Assembly: GCF_044987625.1 (NCBI RefSeq) | Contig: NZ_JBJDSB010000002.1 | Location: 1,178,001 to 1,242,000 of the forward strand | Length of the DNA: 64,000 nt | DNA from: Desulfobaculum sp044987625 | GTDB taxonomy: Bacteria; Desulfobacterota; Desulfovibrionia; Desulfovibrionales; Desulfovibrionaceae | Direction: 5' to 3' | Shown: in pieces, positions 1-8,697 of the stretch | How the letters are laid out: the number at the start of each line of letters is the position of its first letter | How positions within the stretch are numbered: position 1 is the stretch's first letter | The notes under the pieces: generated by a model | Told to the model about the DNA's origin: nothing | Databases searched by the model: none | What the model saw: the letters and a program-made list of their open reading frames with translations, nothing else | Translations under genes and position numbers: made by a program

Positions 1-1
1 C

Positions 2-802
2 CAGGCCAAGGTTCTGCCCGGTCTGTGGCTGGCAGGCCAAATCAACGGCACCTCCGGCTACGAGGAAGCCGCCGCGCAGGGACTGTGGGCCGCGCTCAAC
101 ATTTTCAGCGCGCAAAACGGCCTGCCGCCCTTCCTCCCCGGTCGCGACAAGGCCTACATGGCCGTGCTCGTTGACGACCTTGTCACCAAGGGCACCAACG
201 AGCCGTACCGCATGTTTACCTCCCGCGCCGAGCATCGTCTGCTGCTGCGCGAGGATAACGCCGACGCCCGCCTCACCGAGATGGGCCGCGCCCTCGGCCT
301 CGTCCGCGACGACCATTGGCAGATTTACGCCGCCAAGCAGACCGCCATCACCGAGACGCTCAGCGCCCTGCGGACCATCCGCATCCGGCCCGACGCCGCC
401 ACGCGCGACGCCCTTGCCGCCATTGGCGCCGCCGCCCCCGGAAAGTCCGTCATGCTTGCCGATGTGCTCCGCCAGCCCGCCGTCAGCATCGACGCCCTCG
501 CCGTCTTCCACGAGGCCATCGCGGACACGCCCGCCGACGCCCTCAAGGAAGCCGAGACCATCATCAAGTACGAAGGCTACCTCAAGCGCCAAGAACAACT
601 CGTGGAGCGCTTCCACCACCTCGAAGACGTCTCCCTGCCCGCCGACCTCGACTACACCACCGTCGCCGGGCTTACCCGAGAAGTCGTGGAAAAACTCACC
701 GAAATCAGACCGCTCACCCTCGGGCAGGCCAGCCGCATCTCCGGCATCACCCCCGCCGCCATCGCCTGCCTTGAAGTGCACCTGAAAAAACTGGGGCTGT
801 AA
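2..802 (+). CDS. mnmG: tRNA uridine-5-carboxymethylaminomethyl modification enzyme MnmG (GidA), 3' part
   Basis: This is the C-terminal part of MnmG; the frame is open from the left edge, so the start lies outside the window. With MnmE, the cytoplasmic FAD enzyme makes the cmnm5 modification at wobble uridine 34 of certain tRNAs. Visible here are the conserved stretch around INGTSGYEEAAAQG, the DKAYMAVLVDDLVTKG block and the YRMFTSRAEHRLLLREDNAD segment, all hallmarks of the family, followed by the helical C-terminal domain that contacts MnmE and tRNA. The coding region ends in LEVHLKKLGL and is followed within 40 bases by a strong terminator, so it is the last gene of its transcript. Identification is secure. 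Confidence 0.97.
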   Translation, partial: QAKVLPGLWLAGQINGTSGYEEAAAQGLWAALNIFSAQNGLPPFLPGRDKAYMAVLVDDLVTKGTNEPYRMFTSRAEHRLLLREDNADARLTEMGRALGLVRDDHWQIYAAKQTAITETLSALRTIRIRPDAATRDALAAIGAAAPGKSVMLADVLRQPAVSIDALAVFHEAIADTPADALKEAETIIKYEGYLKRQEQLVERFHHLEDVSLPADLDYTTVAGLTREVVEKLTEIRPLTLGQASRISGITPAAIACLEVHLKKLGL

Positions 803-837
803 GCCCACAGTGGCGGCTTGGCATAACGCCATCACAA

Positions 838-872
838 AGGCCCCCCTGATTGCTCAGGGGGGCCTTTTTTTT
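838..872 (+). terminator. Rho-independent terminator after mnmG
   Basis: A GC-rich stem (arms AGGCCCCCCTGA / TCAGGGGGGCCT) closes on a 4-base loop and is followed by a run of eight T on the plus strand, 35 bases after the mnmG stop codon. Confidence 0.93.
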
Positions 873-883
873 GCCTCCGGCGG

Positions 884-1065
884 CTTAAGGAAATAACTTC
901 CTTAAGAATCCTTACAACTTAGGAAACCGGAAGCCGGTTTCCTAAGAAAGGGTTTATGAGGTTAGGGCGTAAGGTTACCTCGCTTACATACGTCACTCAA
1001 CCCTTTTTGGGGCTGGCTTCCAGGCCCAAAAACCTTGGGATTCTTAAGGGCTCATGGCCCTTAAG
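884..1065. repeat. Cluster of three perfect hairpins with CTTAAG / CTTAGG ends
   Basis: Between the mnmG terminator and the antiporter gene there are three perfect inverted repeats. At 884-906 the arms are CTTAAGGAA/TTCCTTAAG, at 918-946 CTTAGGAAACCGG/CCGGTTTCCTAAG, and at 1043-1065 CTTAAGGGC/GCCCTTAAG. Loops are only 3 to 5 bases. The shared CTTAAG/CTTAGG ends suggest a family of short interspersed palindromes of REP type, or stacked 3'-end hairpins of the minus-strand antiporter transcript. None has a clear T run. No gene is seen in 803-1110. Confidence 0.7.
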
Positions 1066-1110
1066 CCTGCGGAGCACCTCTTCACTCTTCCTCTTTGCCT
1101 TCCTCTGCCC

Positions 1111-3117
1111 CTAGGCCGTCGCCACAGGCGTATCCTGCATGTCCTCGTGTGTTGTGCCGGGCATGCAGTAGTGATCGCGGAAGGCGGCGAGTTGCGGGCC
1201 GCTTCCGATGACGGCGACAACGTCTCCGGGGGCAAAGTGCAGGGTCGGTTCGGGGTTGACGTGCAGGGTGTCGTCCCGAATATAGGCGAGGATGGAGGCC
1301 CCGGTCTGCGCGCGGATGTCGGCCTCGGCGAGGGACGTCTTAAGCAGCGGCGAGCCGTCCTCGACCTGCACCCACGAGAGATCAAACAGCCTGTTGGAAA
1401 GGCGCAAACTGCCGGGGACGATGGCTTCGGCGTCGTCATCGGTAAAGGGCGCGTAAACGTCCTTGTGGATGGCGTCGGTCAGCCGGATGATTTCGTCGGC
1501 GGGAATGCGTAGCTGCATAAAGGCCTGCCGGATGAATTCAAGACTGGCCTCAAGGCTTGGCTCAACGACCATATCGACGTCGCAGCGCGAAAGCTCCTTG
1601 ATTTGGTCGCGCCCATCGGAGCGGCCAATGATGACGATGTCTTCCTTCAGGCTGCGGGCGAGGCGCACCACCTCGCGCGCGACGGACGGCGCAGGGGTGG
1701 TGACGAGGATGATGCTGGCACTCTCCACGCGTGCGGCCTCCAGGACCACCTCATGCGCGGCGTCGCCGTAGATGACGGGATGCCCGGCGCGGCTGAGGTT
1801 CTCCATATTGTGATAGTCGGCCTCGACCACAACGTACTTGTGCCCGAAGCGCGCCAAAATGTCGGCCACAAAGCCGCCGATGTTGTCGCCGCCCACCACC
1901 ACAACGTGCCCGCGCAGGGCGTTGTCCGGAATGTTGACGGTCTGCAGGGTCGGCATGCGGAAGAGACGCTGCTTCAAGCGATACAGCGGCGCGGTAAGCT
2001 TGGAAAGCACGGGGGTGAGCATCATGCTGAGCACTGCGGTGGGTAGGATGATGGAATACTGCTCGCGGCTAAGCGCCCCGGCGGCAACGCCCGCGTTGGC
2101 GATAAGGAAGGACAGCTCACCAATCTGCGACATGCCAAGGCTGGTGGCCAACGGAATAATGTTGCCGTAGCGGAAAACGCGCGCCAGTACTGCGAAGATA
2201 AGCCCCTTGCCCACGATGACGCAGCCAAGCAGCAGCAGGATAGCGCCGTATTCCTCTACAAGGGCATTGGGGTCGAGCAGCATGCCGATGGAGGCGAAAA
2301 AGAGCAGGCCGAAGATATCACGCAGGGGGAGCACGTTGCTCAGGGTCTGCTCGGCGTATTCCGACTCACTAAGCATCAGGCCCGCCACAAACGCGCCAAA
2401 GGCGAAGGACAGCCCGGTCAGATACGTCACATACCCGATGCCGAGACCAAGGGCGCACACCGTCAGCAAAAACAACTCACGCGAGCCGCACTTGGCAACG
2501 CGGCGCATCAGCGGGGGAATAACGTAGCGCCCGATGATGACCATACCCGCAAGGAACACCACGGCCTTGCCGATGGCGAAGCCAAGGGTGCCAAGCTCCT
2601 GCCCCAGATTGCCAAGCTTGGGCAAAATGATGAGCAGCGGCACAAGGGCGAGGTCCTGCACGATGAGCATGCCAATCATCACGCGGCTGGACAGCGTCCC
2701 CAGCAGGTCCTGACTTTCAAGGGTCTTGAGCACCACCATGGTGCTGGACAACGAAAGAACGCCGCCAAGCCACAGCGAGGGCGTCACCTCCCAGCCCAGC
2801 ATCTGCCCGACGCCAAGGCCAAGAAACACGCAAATGATGATCTGAATGGGCGTCCCCAAAAGCGCAACCATGCGCACGGGGCGCAACTCCTTGAACGAAA
2901 ACTCAATGCCAAGGACAAAGAGGAGCAGCGCCACGCCGATTTCGGCCAGCAATTCAATCTCGTGCGCGGTGGATACGGTCCAGCCCCCGGTAAAGGGCCC
3001 CAGAATAATACCCGCCGCAATATAGCCGAGAATGAGGGGAAGCCCGATGCGCCGCGCAACGATAGCGCACAGCAGCGATGTAACAACGATGACGATAAGG
3101 TCAGAGGCAATGCCCAT
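1111..3117 (-). CDS. Kef-type monovalent cation:proton antiporter (CPA2) with TrkA-N and TrkA-C domains
   Basis: An inner-membrane antiporter, probably K+(Na+)/H+ exchange, of the CPA2/KefB-YbaL type. About twelve hydrophobic segments fill the first 390 residues, beginning with the typical RRIGLPLILGYIAAG helix and including GIEFSFKEL and the FAFGAFVAGLMLSESEY segment. A cytoplasmic NAD-binding TrkA-N (RCK) domain follows (HVVVVGGDNIGGFVADIL), then a TrkA-C domain ending around VVAVIGSGPQLAAF. I prefer the ATG at 3117: a GGAG lies 10 bases upstream of it, whereas the ATG at 3135 has no ribosome site. A perfect CGCGGGG/CCCCGCG hairpin lies just upstream at 3154-3170. The gene looks monocistronic. 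The transported ion cannot be read from the sequence. Confidence 0.92.
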   Translation of the reverse strand: MGIASDLIVIVVTSLLCAIVARRIGLPLILGYIAAGIILGPFTGGWTVSTAHEIELLAEIGVALLLFVLGIEFSFKELRPVRMVALLGTPIQIIICVFLGLGVGQMLGWEVTPSLWLGGVLSLSSTMVVLKTLESQDLLGTLSSRVMIGMLIVQDLALVPLLIILPKLGNLGQELGTLGFAIGKAVVFLAGMVIIGRYVIPPLMRRVAKCGSRELFLLTVCALGLGIGYVTYLTGLSFAFGAFVAGLMLSESEYAEQTLSNVLPLRDIFGLLFFASIGMLLDPNALVEEYGAILLLLGCVIVGKGLIFAVLARVFRYGNIIPLATSLGMSQIGELSFLIANAGVAAGALSREQYSIILPTAVLSMMLTPVLSKLTAPLYRLKQRLFRMPTLQTVNIPDNALRGHVVVVGGDNIGGFVADILARFGHKYVVVEADYHNMENLSRAGHPVIYGDAAHEVVLEAARVESASIILVTTPAPSVAREVVRLARSLKEDIVIIGRSDGRDQIKELSRCDVDMVVEPSLEASLEFIRQAFMQLRIPADEIIRLTDAIHKDVYAPFTDDDAEAIVPGSLRLSNRLFDLSWVQVEDGSPLLKTSLAEADIRAQTGASILAYIRDDTLHVNPEPTLHFAPGDVVAVIGSGPQLAAFRDHYCMPGTTHEDMQDTPVATA

Positions 3118-3288
3118 GGCCGCAACACTCCACATCCAATATCACCACACGCACGCGGGGAATCCCCGCGCAACATGCGGCTTTGGACTGCTTGAAATTA
3201 CAGGAAAAAGGACCCAGCGAATCACCCGAAGAGTACCGTTTTTTCACCCCTCACTCAAGGGAAGAACGCTTTTTGCGCCGTGCAATGA

Positions 3289-3321
3289 CAAAAAGCCCAC
3301 CGGCTGAAACAACCGGCGGGC
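3289..3321 (-). terminator. Rho-independent terminator of the TonB-module operon
   Basis: On the minus strand the arms GCCCGCCGG / CCGGTGGGC are followed by a T run, about 55 bases beyond the stop of the TPR gene. It ends the minus-strand operon that reads in from 8579, possibly from 14278. Confidence 0.88.
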
Positions 3322-3377
3322 CAGATATGTGTGATGATACCGCGCGAAGGCGCGGACGGACGAAGACGGGAGTGACG

Positions 3378-4640
3378 TTAGCTGGGGCTGGCCCCTGCCT
3401 TGGCTTTTGTCGCGTTGCTGGAAACAGGGCGGTCCTGCTGTGCGGTCTGCGTGGCCTTGGTGGCCGCGGCTTCGGCCTCGCGCTCCGCTTCGACCAAGGC
3501 GTCAAGGGACGCAATGGCGTTCTGCGCATGACGCTTGAACTTCCGGCACTTGCCCGCCGCGCAGAAATGGCGGCGCGCGGCGTTCCAATTGCGGCGGTCC
3601 CACTCCAACAGGCCAAGGAGATAGCTGGCCTGCCCCGTCTCTTCCCCAAGGGCCACGGCCCTGCCAAGGGCGCTCTGTGCGGCGTCCATATTACGCTCCT
3701 TGTACAGAATGCGGCCCAGCCACAGCCAGCGCTGGGCTGTTGGCTCCTGCGCAATGGCGCGCTCCAGCGCCTTGGCGGCCTCGGCGCGGCGGCCGGCCAT
3801 CATATAGGTCCGGGCCATACGCTCGCACACCTTGGCGGACGGCGCTTCGGCAAAGGACTTCTCAAGGGCCTTGGTGGCCAGCAGCGGCGCGCCAACGTAC
3901 GCATACAGTTGCGAGAGTGTCTCGCGCTCCGAATGCGAAGGCGCTTTAAGACGATAGGCGATTTCCAGCGCGGCGGCGGCGTCCTTGTAATGCGAACGCT
4001 CGGAGCGGACGGACGCGAGCAAACGCCAGTATTCGGCCTGCTCCGGACGCACCCGCAAAAAGCGCAGCAGCGTGGCTTCCGCCTCGGCCCAGCGCTCTTG
4101 GGAGACGAGGCAATGCGCGTACAGCTTCACCCATCCGGCCTTGACCTTGGGCTGGGCCAGCAGACCCTCCAGCACGGTGGCCGCACGGCCAAACTCCTCC
4201 CCACTGTAGTAGCATGCCGCGGCGTGATATTTCCAGCCGTGACGGGGCTTCTCGCTGGCATCGGCCGCGCGGAGGAAAAGGTCCCCCGCATCGACGAAGC
4301 GCTCCTGATGGTAGCGCACCACGCCAAGGTTCAGCGCAATGTCCGGACTGTCCGGTTCGCGCTGCAGGGCGTCCTCGTAGACGCGGGCGGCCTCGACCAT
4401 TTTGTCATGGCGCATAAGCCAATTGCCATAGAGCAGGCACCCGTAGGGGTGCGGGTTCTTGGACGAGGCAACGTACTCCGCCAAAACCTCACCGGCGCGG
4501 GCGTCCTCGCCGCGCTCCTCAAGCTGCCGGGCCTGATGCAACACGCGCCCCGCCGCCGGCGAAAGCGGCCGGGACCACTCCGCCAGCGCCGGGCACGCCG
4601 CCACCACGGTGAGTATAAGTGCCAAAAGACAACTTCGCAT
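3378..4640 (-). CDS. Periplasmic TPR-repeat protein of the TonB module
   Basis: A 420-residue tetratricopeptide protein with a cleavable signal peptide (MRSCLLALILTVVAACPALA). TPR-like helical hairpins run through most of the chain, for example GCLLYGNWLMRHDKMVEAAR, VYEDALQREPDSPDIALNLG and LWLGRILYKERNMDAAQSAL; an Ala/Lys-rich tail follows. It is the last gene of the DUF3450-TtpC-ExbB-ExbD-TonB series, ten bases after tonB. In the Vibrio TonB2 systems a TPR protein sits at the same place, so the likely role is a periplasmic scaffold in the TonB complex. That role is inferred from context; the repeats themselves are clear. Confidence 0.85.
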   Translation of the reverse strand: MRSCLLALILTVVAACPALAEWSRPLSPAAGRVLHQARQLEERGEDARAGEVLAEYVASSKNPHPYGCLLYGNWLMRHDKMVEAARVYEDALQREPDSPDIALNLGVVRYHQERFVDAGDLFLRAADASEKPRHGWKYHAAACYYSGEEFGRAATVLEGLLAQPKVKAGWVKLYAHCLVSQERWAEAEATLLRFLRVRPEQAEYWRLLASVRSERSHYKDAAAALEIAYRLKAPSHSERETLSQLYAYVGAPLLATKALEKSFAEAPSAKVCERMARTYMMAGRRAEAAKALERAIAQEPTAQRWLWLGRILYKERNMDAAQSALGRAVALGEETGQASYLLGLLEWDRRNWNAARRHFCAAGKCRKFKRHAQNAIASLDALVEAEREAEAAATKATQTAQQDRPVSSNATKAKAGASPS

Positions 4641-4649
4641 GACGTGTCC

Positions 4650-5336
4650 CTACCTGCTGAAGGTCAGCTTCTGATTGACGTGCCAGCGTACCGGCCTGCC
4701 GTTTTTTGTTCCGGGCTTAAAGCGCCAGCGCAACAGCGTTTTACGGACGCTCTCTGCAAAGACCTCCACATTCTTGCCGCCAAGGATTTTCACCTTGGTC
4801 ACATGGCCCTTTTCGTCCACGAACATCTTTGCCAGCACATGTCCGGTCACGCCGCGGCGCTCCGCCTGGAATGGATACGGCGGCTGCACTTTGAAGAGCA
4901 CGCGTGGCGTATCGTCCAGCTCGCCAATGGTCAGCGACCCGCCAGCCGAAGACGGGGCCGGAGCCGCCGCCACAGCGGGCTGGGACGGAGCGGGAACCGC
5001 CATGCCGTCAACAAGGTTCGGATTGATGTCCAGCTCCGCAAGGGGGATATCAATATCCAGCTGCGGCTGGGGCATATCCGGCGTATCCATTTCCGGCTGG
5101 GGCATGGTTTCCGTGAACTCCTGCGGGGTGATTTCGTCCTCGGGGCTGATCTTCTCCTGCGAGTCGCGCTGCTCATGCTCCGGCAGGCTGGACAGGCGCA
5201 CCGCGCCCATCATCTCCGGCAGCGGCTCCGGCATTTCCGGAGCCGCCACCAAAAGCGGCAAAACGAACAGGACAAGGTTCACGCCAAGGGTAAACACCCC
5301 GCCCAGCGCCCACCAGAGGTACCGTCTGCGTGTCAC
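4650..5336 (-). CDS. tonB: Energy transducer TonB
   Basis: TonB spans the periplasm and passes proton-motive energy from ExbB/ExbD to outer-membrane receptors. The 228-residue chain has an N-terminal membrane anchor after a basic start (MTRRRYLWWALGGVF), an acidic and Pro-rich linker (residues ~40-130, repeated MPQPEMDTPDMPQPQLD-type text) and a C-terminal TonB domain with YPFQAERRGVTGHV and LRWRFKPGTKNGRPV. The linker is negatively charged and short, as in TonB2-type proteins, rather than the long Pro-Lys/Pro-Glu arm of E. coli TonB. It starts at a GTG that overlaps the exbD stop (GTGA), which implies translational coupling. Confidence 0.93.
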   Translation of the reverse strand: MTRRRYLWWALGGVFTLGVNLVLFVLPLLVAAPEMPEPLPEMMGAVRLSSLPEHEQRDSQEKISPEDEITPQEFTETMPQPEMDTPDMPQPQLDIDIPLAELDINPNLVDGMAVPAPSQPAVAAAPAPSSAGGSLTIGELDDTPRVLFKVQPPYPFQAERRGVTGHVLAKMFVDEKGHVTKVKILGGKNVEVFAESVRKTLLRWRFKPGTKNGRPVRWHVNQKLTFSR

Positions 5337-5746
5337 TGCGGCCTCCGGGCGGCCACGCTCACGTTCTTCACGCCCGCCTCACGGCAGGCGTCCAGCACCT
5401 GAATGAGTATGCCGCTCTCCGCGTGGGTATCCGCGGCAACCATCACCGCGCCCTCCGGGGTTTCGGCCAGAAACTGCTCCATCCATGGGCGTACGGAGCG
5501 GATGTCAATGCTGCGGCCATCCAGCCACACCACACCGGTGGCATCCACACCAACCATCACGCTCACATTTTCCTTTTTCTGCGCGGTGTTGGCCACCGGA
5601 CGCTCCACGTCCACCCCGGACTCCTTCACGAAACTGGTCGTCACGATGAAGAAGATGAGCAGGATGAACACCATGTCGATAAGCGGCGTCATATTGATTT
5701 CAGACGACTTGCGCCGCTGTTTGCGATACGGCGAATATGCACTCAT
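5333..5746 (-). CDS. exbD: Biopolymer transport protein ExbD
   Basis: A 137-residue ExbD/TolR protein with one membrane helix near the N-terminus (INMTPLIDMVFILLIFFIVT) carrying the conserved Asp that takes part in proton transfer, followed by a periplasmic domain. It overlaps exbB upstream (ATGA) and tonB downstream (GTGA). Together with ExbB it forms the proton channel that energises TonB. Its size is normal for the family. Confidence 0.95.
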   Translation of the reverse strand: MSAYSPYRKQRRKSSEINMTPLIDMVFILLIFFIVTTSFVKESGVDVERPVANTAQKKENVSVMVGVDATGVVWLDGRSIDIRSVRPWMEQFLAETPEGAVMVAADTHAESGILIQVLDACREAGVKNVSVAARRPQ

Positions 5747-6327
5747 GCCGTGCTTCCTCCCGAAACGATGCGCTCCACTCTGCCAAGGAACAATTCCATC
5801 CGCCGCCGGAGCTTAATGGCCAGGCGATACAGTAGGCCGCCTGCCACCATGCCCGGCACAGCCACCATCAGCCCACTCTGCGTGGTGATAAGCGCCTGCG
5901 AGATGCCTCCGGCAAGGCCCTTGGCGTTTCCGGTGCCAAACTCGGCAATGACGTCAAAGGTATCAATCATGCCGGACACCGTGCCCAAAAGCCCCAGCAG
6001 CGGGGCAACGGCGGCCAGCACGATGATGGTGGGTATGCCCTTTTCCGCGCGTCCGGCGTGGCGGTCCACCAGCACCTTGGCAAGCTCGGTGTCCAGTTCC
6101 TCGCGCCCGGAGCGGCTGCGCATGTAGTCGTGGGCGATGGCCTTGTGCCAGCCATTGCCCTTGCGCTCCACAACATCCGCCGCCGCGTGGTTCTGCCGCA
6201 GCAGAACGTACAGCTCCCGCGCCTTGAGGAAGATGAGCCACCACATCACGCACGACAGCGCCACAATGGGCAGCATCACGAACCCACCATCCATCAGATG
6301 GTTCCACAGTCCGCTGCCTGAGATCAT
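5743..6327 (-). CDS. exbB: MotA/TolQ/ExbB proton channel, ExbB
   Basis: The second, shorter MotA/TolQ/ExbB protein of the module, 194 residues. It has an N-terminal helix (GGFVMLPIVALSCVMWWLIF) and the paired C-terminal helices with family text AAVAPLLGLLGTVSGMIDTF and GGISQALITTQSGLMVAVPG. It lacks the long periplasmic region of its upstream neighbour. The gene overlaps both neighbours by four bases. In TonB2-type systems this position is ExbB2, working with TtpC, ExbD2 and TonB2. Confidence 0.94.
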   Translation of the reverse strand: MISGSGLWNHLMDGGFVMLPIVALSCVMWWLIFLKARELYVLLRQNHAAADVVERKGNGWHKAIAHDYMRSRSGREELDTELAKVLVDRHAGRAEKGIPTIIVLAAVAPLLGLLGTVSGMIDTFDVIAEFGTGNAKGLAGGISQALITTQSGLMVAVPGMVAGGLLYRLAIKLRRRMELFLGRVERIVSGGSTA

Positions 6328-7814
6328 TTGTCGCTCCCGGAGGAGACAAGACGCGCCACAAGGGTCGTGCCCTTCTCTTCCATGTCCGCCACAATGCGGT
6401 CCACTTTGCGTTCAAGGAAGTGTTGGATAAGCGTCAGCGGGACGGCCACAGCCAGACCAAGCTGCGTGGTGATAAGCGCCTCGGAGATACCGCCGGACAT
6501 CATGCGCGGGTCGCCCGCGCCAAACACGGTGATAACGCGGAAGGTATCAATCATACCCGTCACAGTACCAAGCAGACCAAGCAGCGGCGCAACTGCGGCC
6601 AGTATGCTCATGGTGGGAAGGAAACGCTCCAGCTTGGGCAGTTCCTGCAGGATGGCTTCCTGCAGGCCCTTTTCCATGCTCACCAGCGTGCCGCCGGAGT
6701 GCAGAATAACGTGGCTGAGCACGCGGCATGTGGGCGTGCTGCCCTTGGTGCCAAGGCACGAGGCGCATTTTTCCAGGTCGCCGCGCCCGGCCCAGACAAA
6801 GGCCTTGTTCATGCGGCATTCCGGGCACACGCGGATGCGCCACAGCGTCCAGAAGCGTTCCCCCGCCAGCAGCAGACCAATGACGCCGGCCAGCAGGATG
6901 GGCCATACCAACAGGCCGCCATTGCGCAGACTGGTCACAAGGCCGTTGTCCTTCTGGAAACGCCGGAACACTTCGCCGCCGCTGAAATCAAGGGGCGCAT
7001 CGGCGCGCTCGCCATCAGCGAATTCCTCAACGGCGTTAACAGCGCCATTCAGGTCGCCGACCACGGCCTCCAGCACGCCGCCCGGAGCGGGACGCAAATA
7101 CCCGGCGCCGTCCTCGCCCACATACCCGGCGCACAGCGCGCCAAAGCGGACGATGGTGCCGGACTGTTCACTGCCGTCGGCGCTGACCCAGGTTCCGGGG
7201 TGCTTCACCACCTCGCCGGAGGCCTTCATTTCGTCCATGGCAACGCCAGCCAGCGAGCGGATACCGTCCAGACCGGGGAAGCGGTCCGTATCCAACAGCG
7301 CATTCAGCGTGGCAAGGCGTTCGGGATACTCGGGCGTCACGGGGCTGTTGAGGGCGCGCTCGCGCATTTGGCGCGCCGCGCCGCGAACCGTGCCCTCAAG
7401 GAGCTTCATCTCCTCGCGGCGGTCGGCAAGAACGCGGCGGGCCTCGGCCTCGGTCTTTACAGAGGTTTTAAACTGGCTGACGCGCTCTTCGTACTCGCGC
7501 TTCATGCGCTGTCGTTCGGCGCGTTTGGCCTTCAGCTCCTGCAGAAGTGCGGCGCGTTCCTCACGGATGGAGCGCTTGGTACGGCGTGCTTCCGTGCGCG
7601 CATCGTCACGAAGGCCCTCCACGCCCTGCACGGTCTCTTTCCATGCGGTGGACGGCGCGCCTTCCTCCGGCGCGGCCTGCTGGGCCATGGTGGAAGCCGG
7701 AAGGGCCAGCACCACGCACAGCGCCGCGCACACGGCAAGACTGGCTATGCGGGACAAGCCAAAGCATGCGCGGCCGGTGCGGCGCGCCTGCGCGGTGGAA
7801 TATACAGCGGACAT
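6324..7814 (-). CDS. TtpC-like MotA/TolQ/ExbB protein with periplasmic coiled coil
   Basis: A 496-residue ExbB-type protein made of an N-terminal signal or membrane segment (residues ~25-45), a charged coiled-coil region (~60-150, rich in Arg/Glu), a globular part, and a C-terminal MotA/TolQ/ExbB domain with LLVWPILLAGVIGLLLAGER, AAVAPLLGLLGTVTGMIDTF and SGGISEALITTQLGLAVAVP. This architecture matches TtpC, the extra ExbB-like subunit that TonB2 systems of Vibrio need for receptor function. A four-Cys set lies after the first C-terminal helix (CPECRMNK and CASC), which could bind metal and is not a feature I associate with the family. The start codon directly follows the stop of the DUF3450 gene, with a GGAGG site. 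Confidence 0.88.
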   Translation of the reverse strand: MSAVYSTAQARRTGRACFGLSRIASLAVCAALCVVLALPASTMAQQAAPEEGAPSTAWKETVQGVEGLRDDARTEARRTKRSIREERAALLQELKAKRAERQRMKREYEERVSQFKTSVKTEAEARRVLADRREEMKLLEGTVRGAARQMRERALNSPVTPEYPERLATLNALLDTDRFPGLDGIRSLAGVAMDEMKASGEVVKHPGTWVSADGSEQSGTIVRFGALCAGYVGEDGAGYLRPAPGGVLEAVVGDLNGAVNAVEEFADGERADAPLDFSGGEVFRRFQKDNGLVTSLRNGGLLVWPILLAGVIGLLLAGERFWTLWRIRVCPECRMNKAFVWAGRGDLEKCASCLGTKGSTPTCRVLSHVILHSGGTLVSMEKGLQEAILQELPKLERFLPTMSILAAVAPLLGLLGTVTGMIDTFRVITVFGAGDPRMMSGGISEALITTQLGLAVAVPLTLIQHFLERKVDRIVADMEEKGTTLVARLVSSGSDK

Positions 7815-8579
7815 CTACTCCACCTCCTTCACAGGCAGGGCGACCAACTCGGTAAAGCGCTTCTGCTTCACCATGTCGCGCAGGTGCGCCACGGAGCGCA
7901 CGTAAGCACCGGGCAAAGTCACATAGCGTCCCTGCTCCTCATTATAGCGGCCGGCGGTTTCGCCGTCGGGCGTCAGGCAATACAGGCCGAGGCGTCCGGC
8001 CCGGACCACAGTCACATGCGAGGGCGTGCCGTCAAGGTCCACCGTCTCGGTCGTGACCTCGGCGCTTTGGCCGTAAGCGGCCTCCACTTCCAGCGCCTCA
8101 AGGATACGGCGGAGCTTTTCGCCAAGGGGCAGTTCATGGTCGTCCAGCGAGGACTGCAAAAACGCCACGCGGCGGGAGCGCTCCTCCTGCAAAAACGGCA
8201 GGTCCTCCTTCACGAAGGCCGTGACCGTTTCCACCAGTTCGTACAGGTAGGGCTCCAGTTCCTTTTCCATGCGGTCCAGCTCACGCCGGGTGCGCTCCAG
8301 ACGGTCAATCTTTGTCTGCAACTCATCAACGTAGCCGGAATATTTCTTTTCTTGAAAGGTGTACCACAGTGTCTCATTGTCGAGGTGGCGCATCTCCTCC
8401 AGCATGGCAGAGCGCTCGGCCTGCCAGCGCTCGTTCTCCTTTTGCGCCGCCACCTCGGTGCCGATGGCGTCCTTGACCAACCCCTCGGCGTCCTGCTGCG
8501 CCATGGCCGGGGCGCCGCCCCAAACCAGCGCGGCGCAGCACATAACCGCCAACCACAAGCCTCTTCCGTGTTGTTTCAT
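7815..8579 (-). CDS. DUF3450 family periplasmic protein, first gene of the TonB2-type module
   Basis: A secreted protein with signal peptide (LWLAVMCCAALVWGGAPAMA) followed by long coiled-coil stretches (residues ~35-110, for example WQAERSAMLEEMRHLDNETL) and a C-terminal domain ending in KRFTELVALPVKEVE. It corresponds to the DUF3450 protein that begins TtpC-type TonB2 operons. I chose the ATG at 8579 because AAGGA lies seven bases upstream; an ATG five codons earlier (8594) has no such site. A 118-base gap separates it from yejF on the same strand, so the module may have its own promoter as well as read-through. Confidence 0.85.
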   Translation of the reverse strand: MKQHGRGLWLAVMCCAALVWGGAPAMAQQDAEGLVKDAIGTEVAAQKENERWQAERSAMLEEMRHLDNETLWYTFQEKKYSGYVDELQTKIDRLERTRRELDRMEKELEPYLYELVETVTAFVKEDLPFLQEERSRRVAFLQSSLDDHELPLGEKLRRILEALEVEAAYGQSAEVTTETVDLDGTPSHVTVVRAGRLGLYCLTPDGETAGRYNEEQGRYVTLPGAYVRSVAHLRDMVKQKRFTELVALPVKEVE

Positions 8580-8697
8580 ACTGTATTCCTTCATTCTCTA
8601 CTGGATGCCGTACAAATTCATACCCTCACTCCCGTCCCCGCGCAATGTGGCTTTCGCAATGATTTCACAGCATTTGTGCGCGGAGTGCGTCGCCGGG

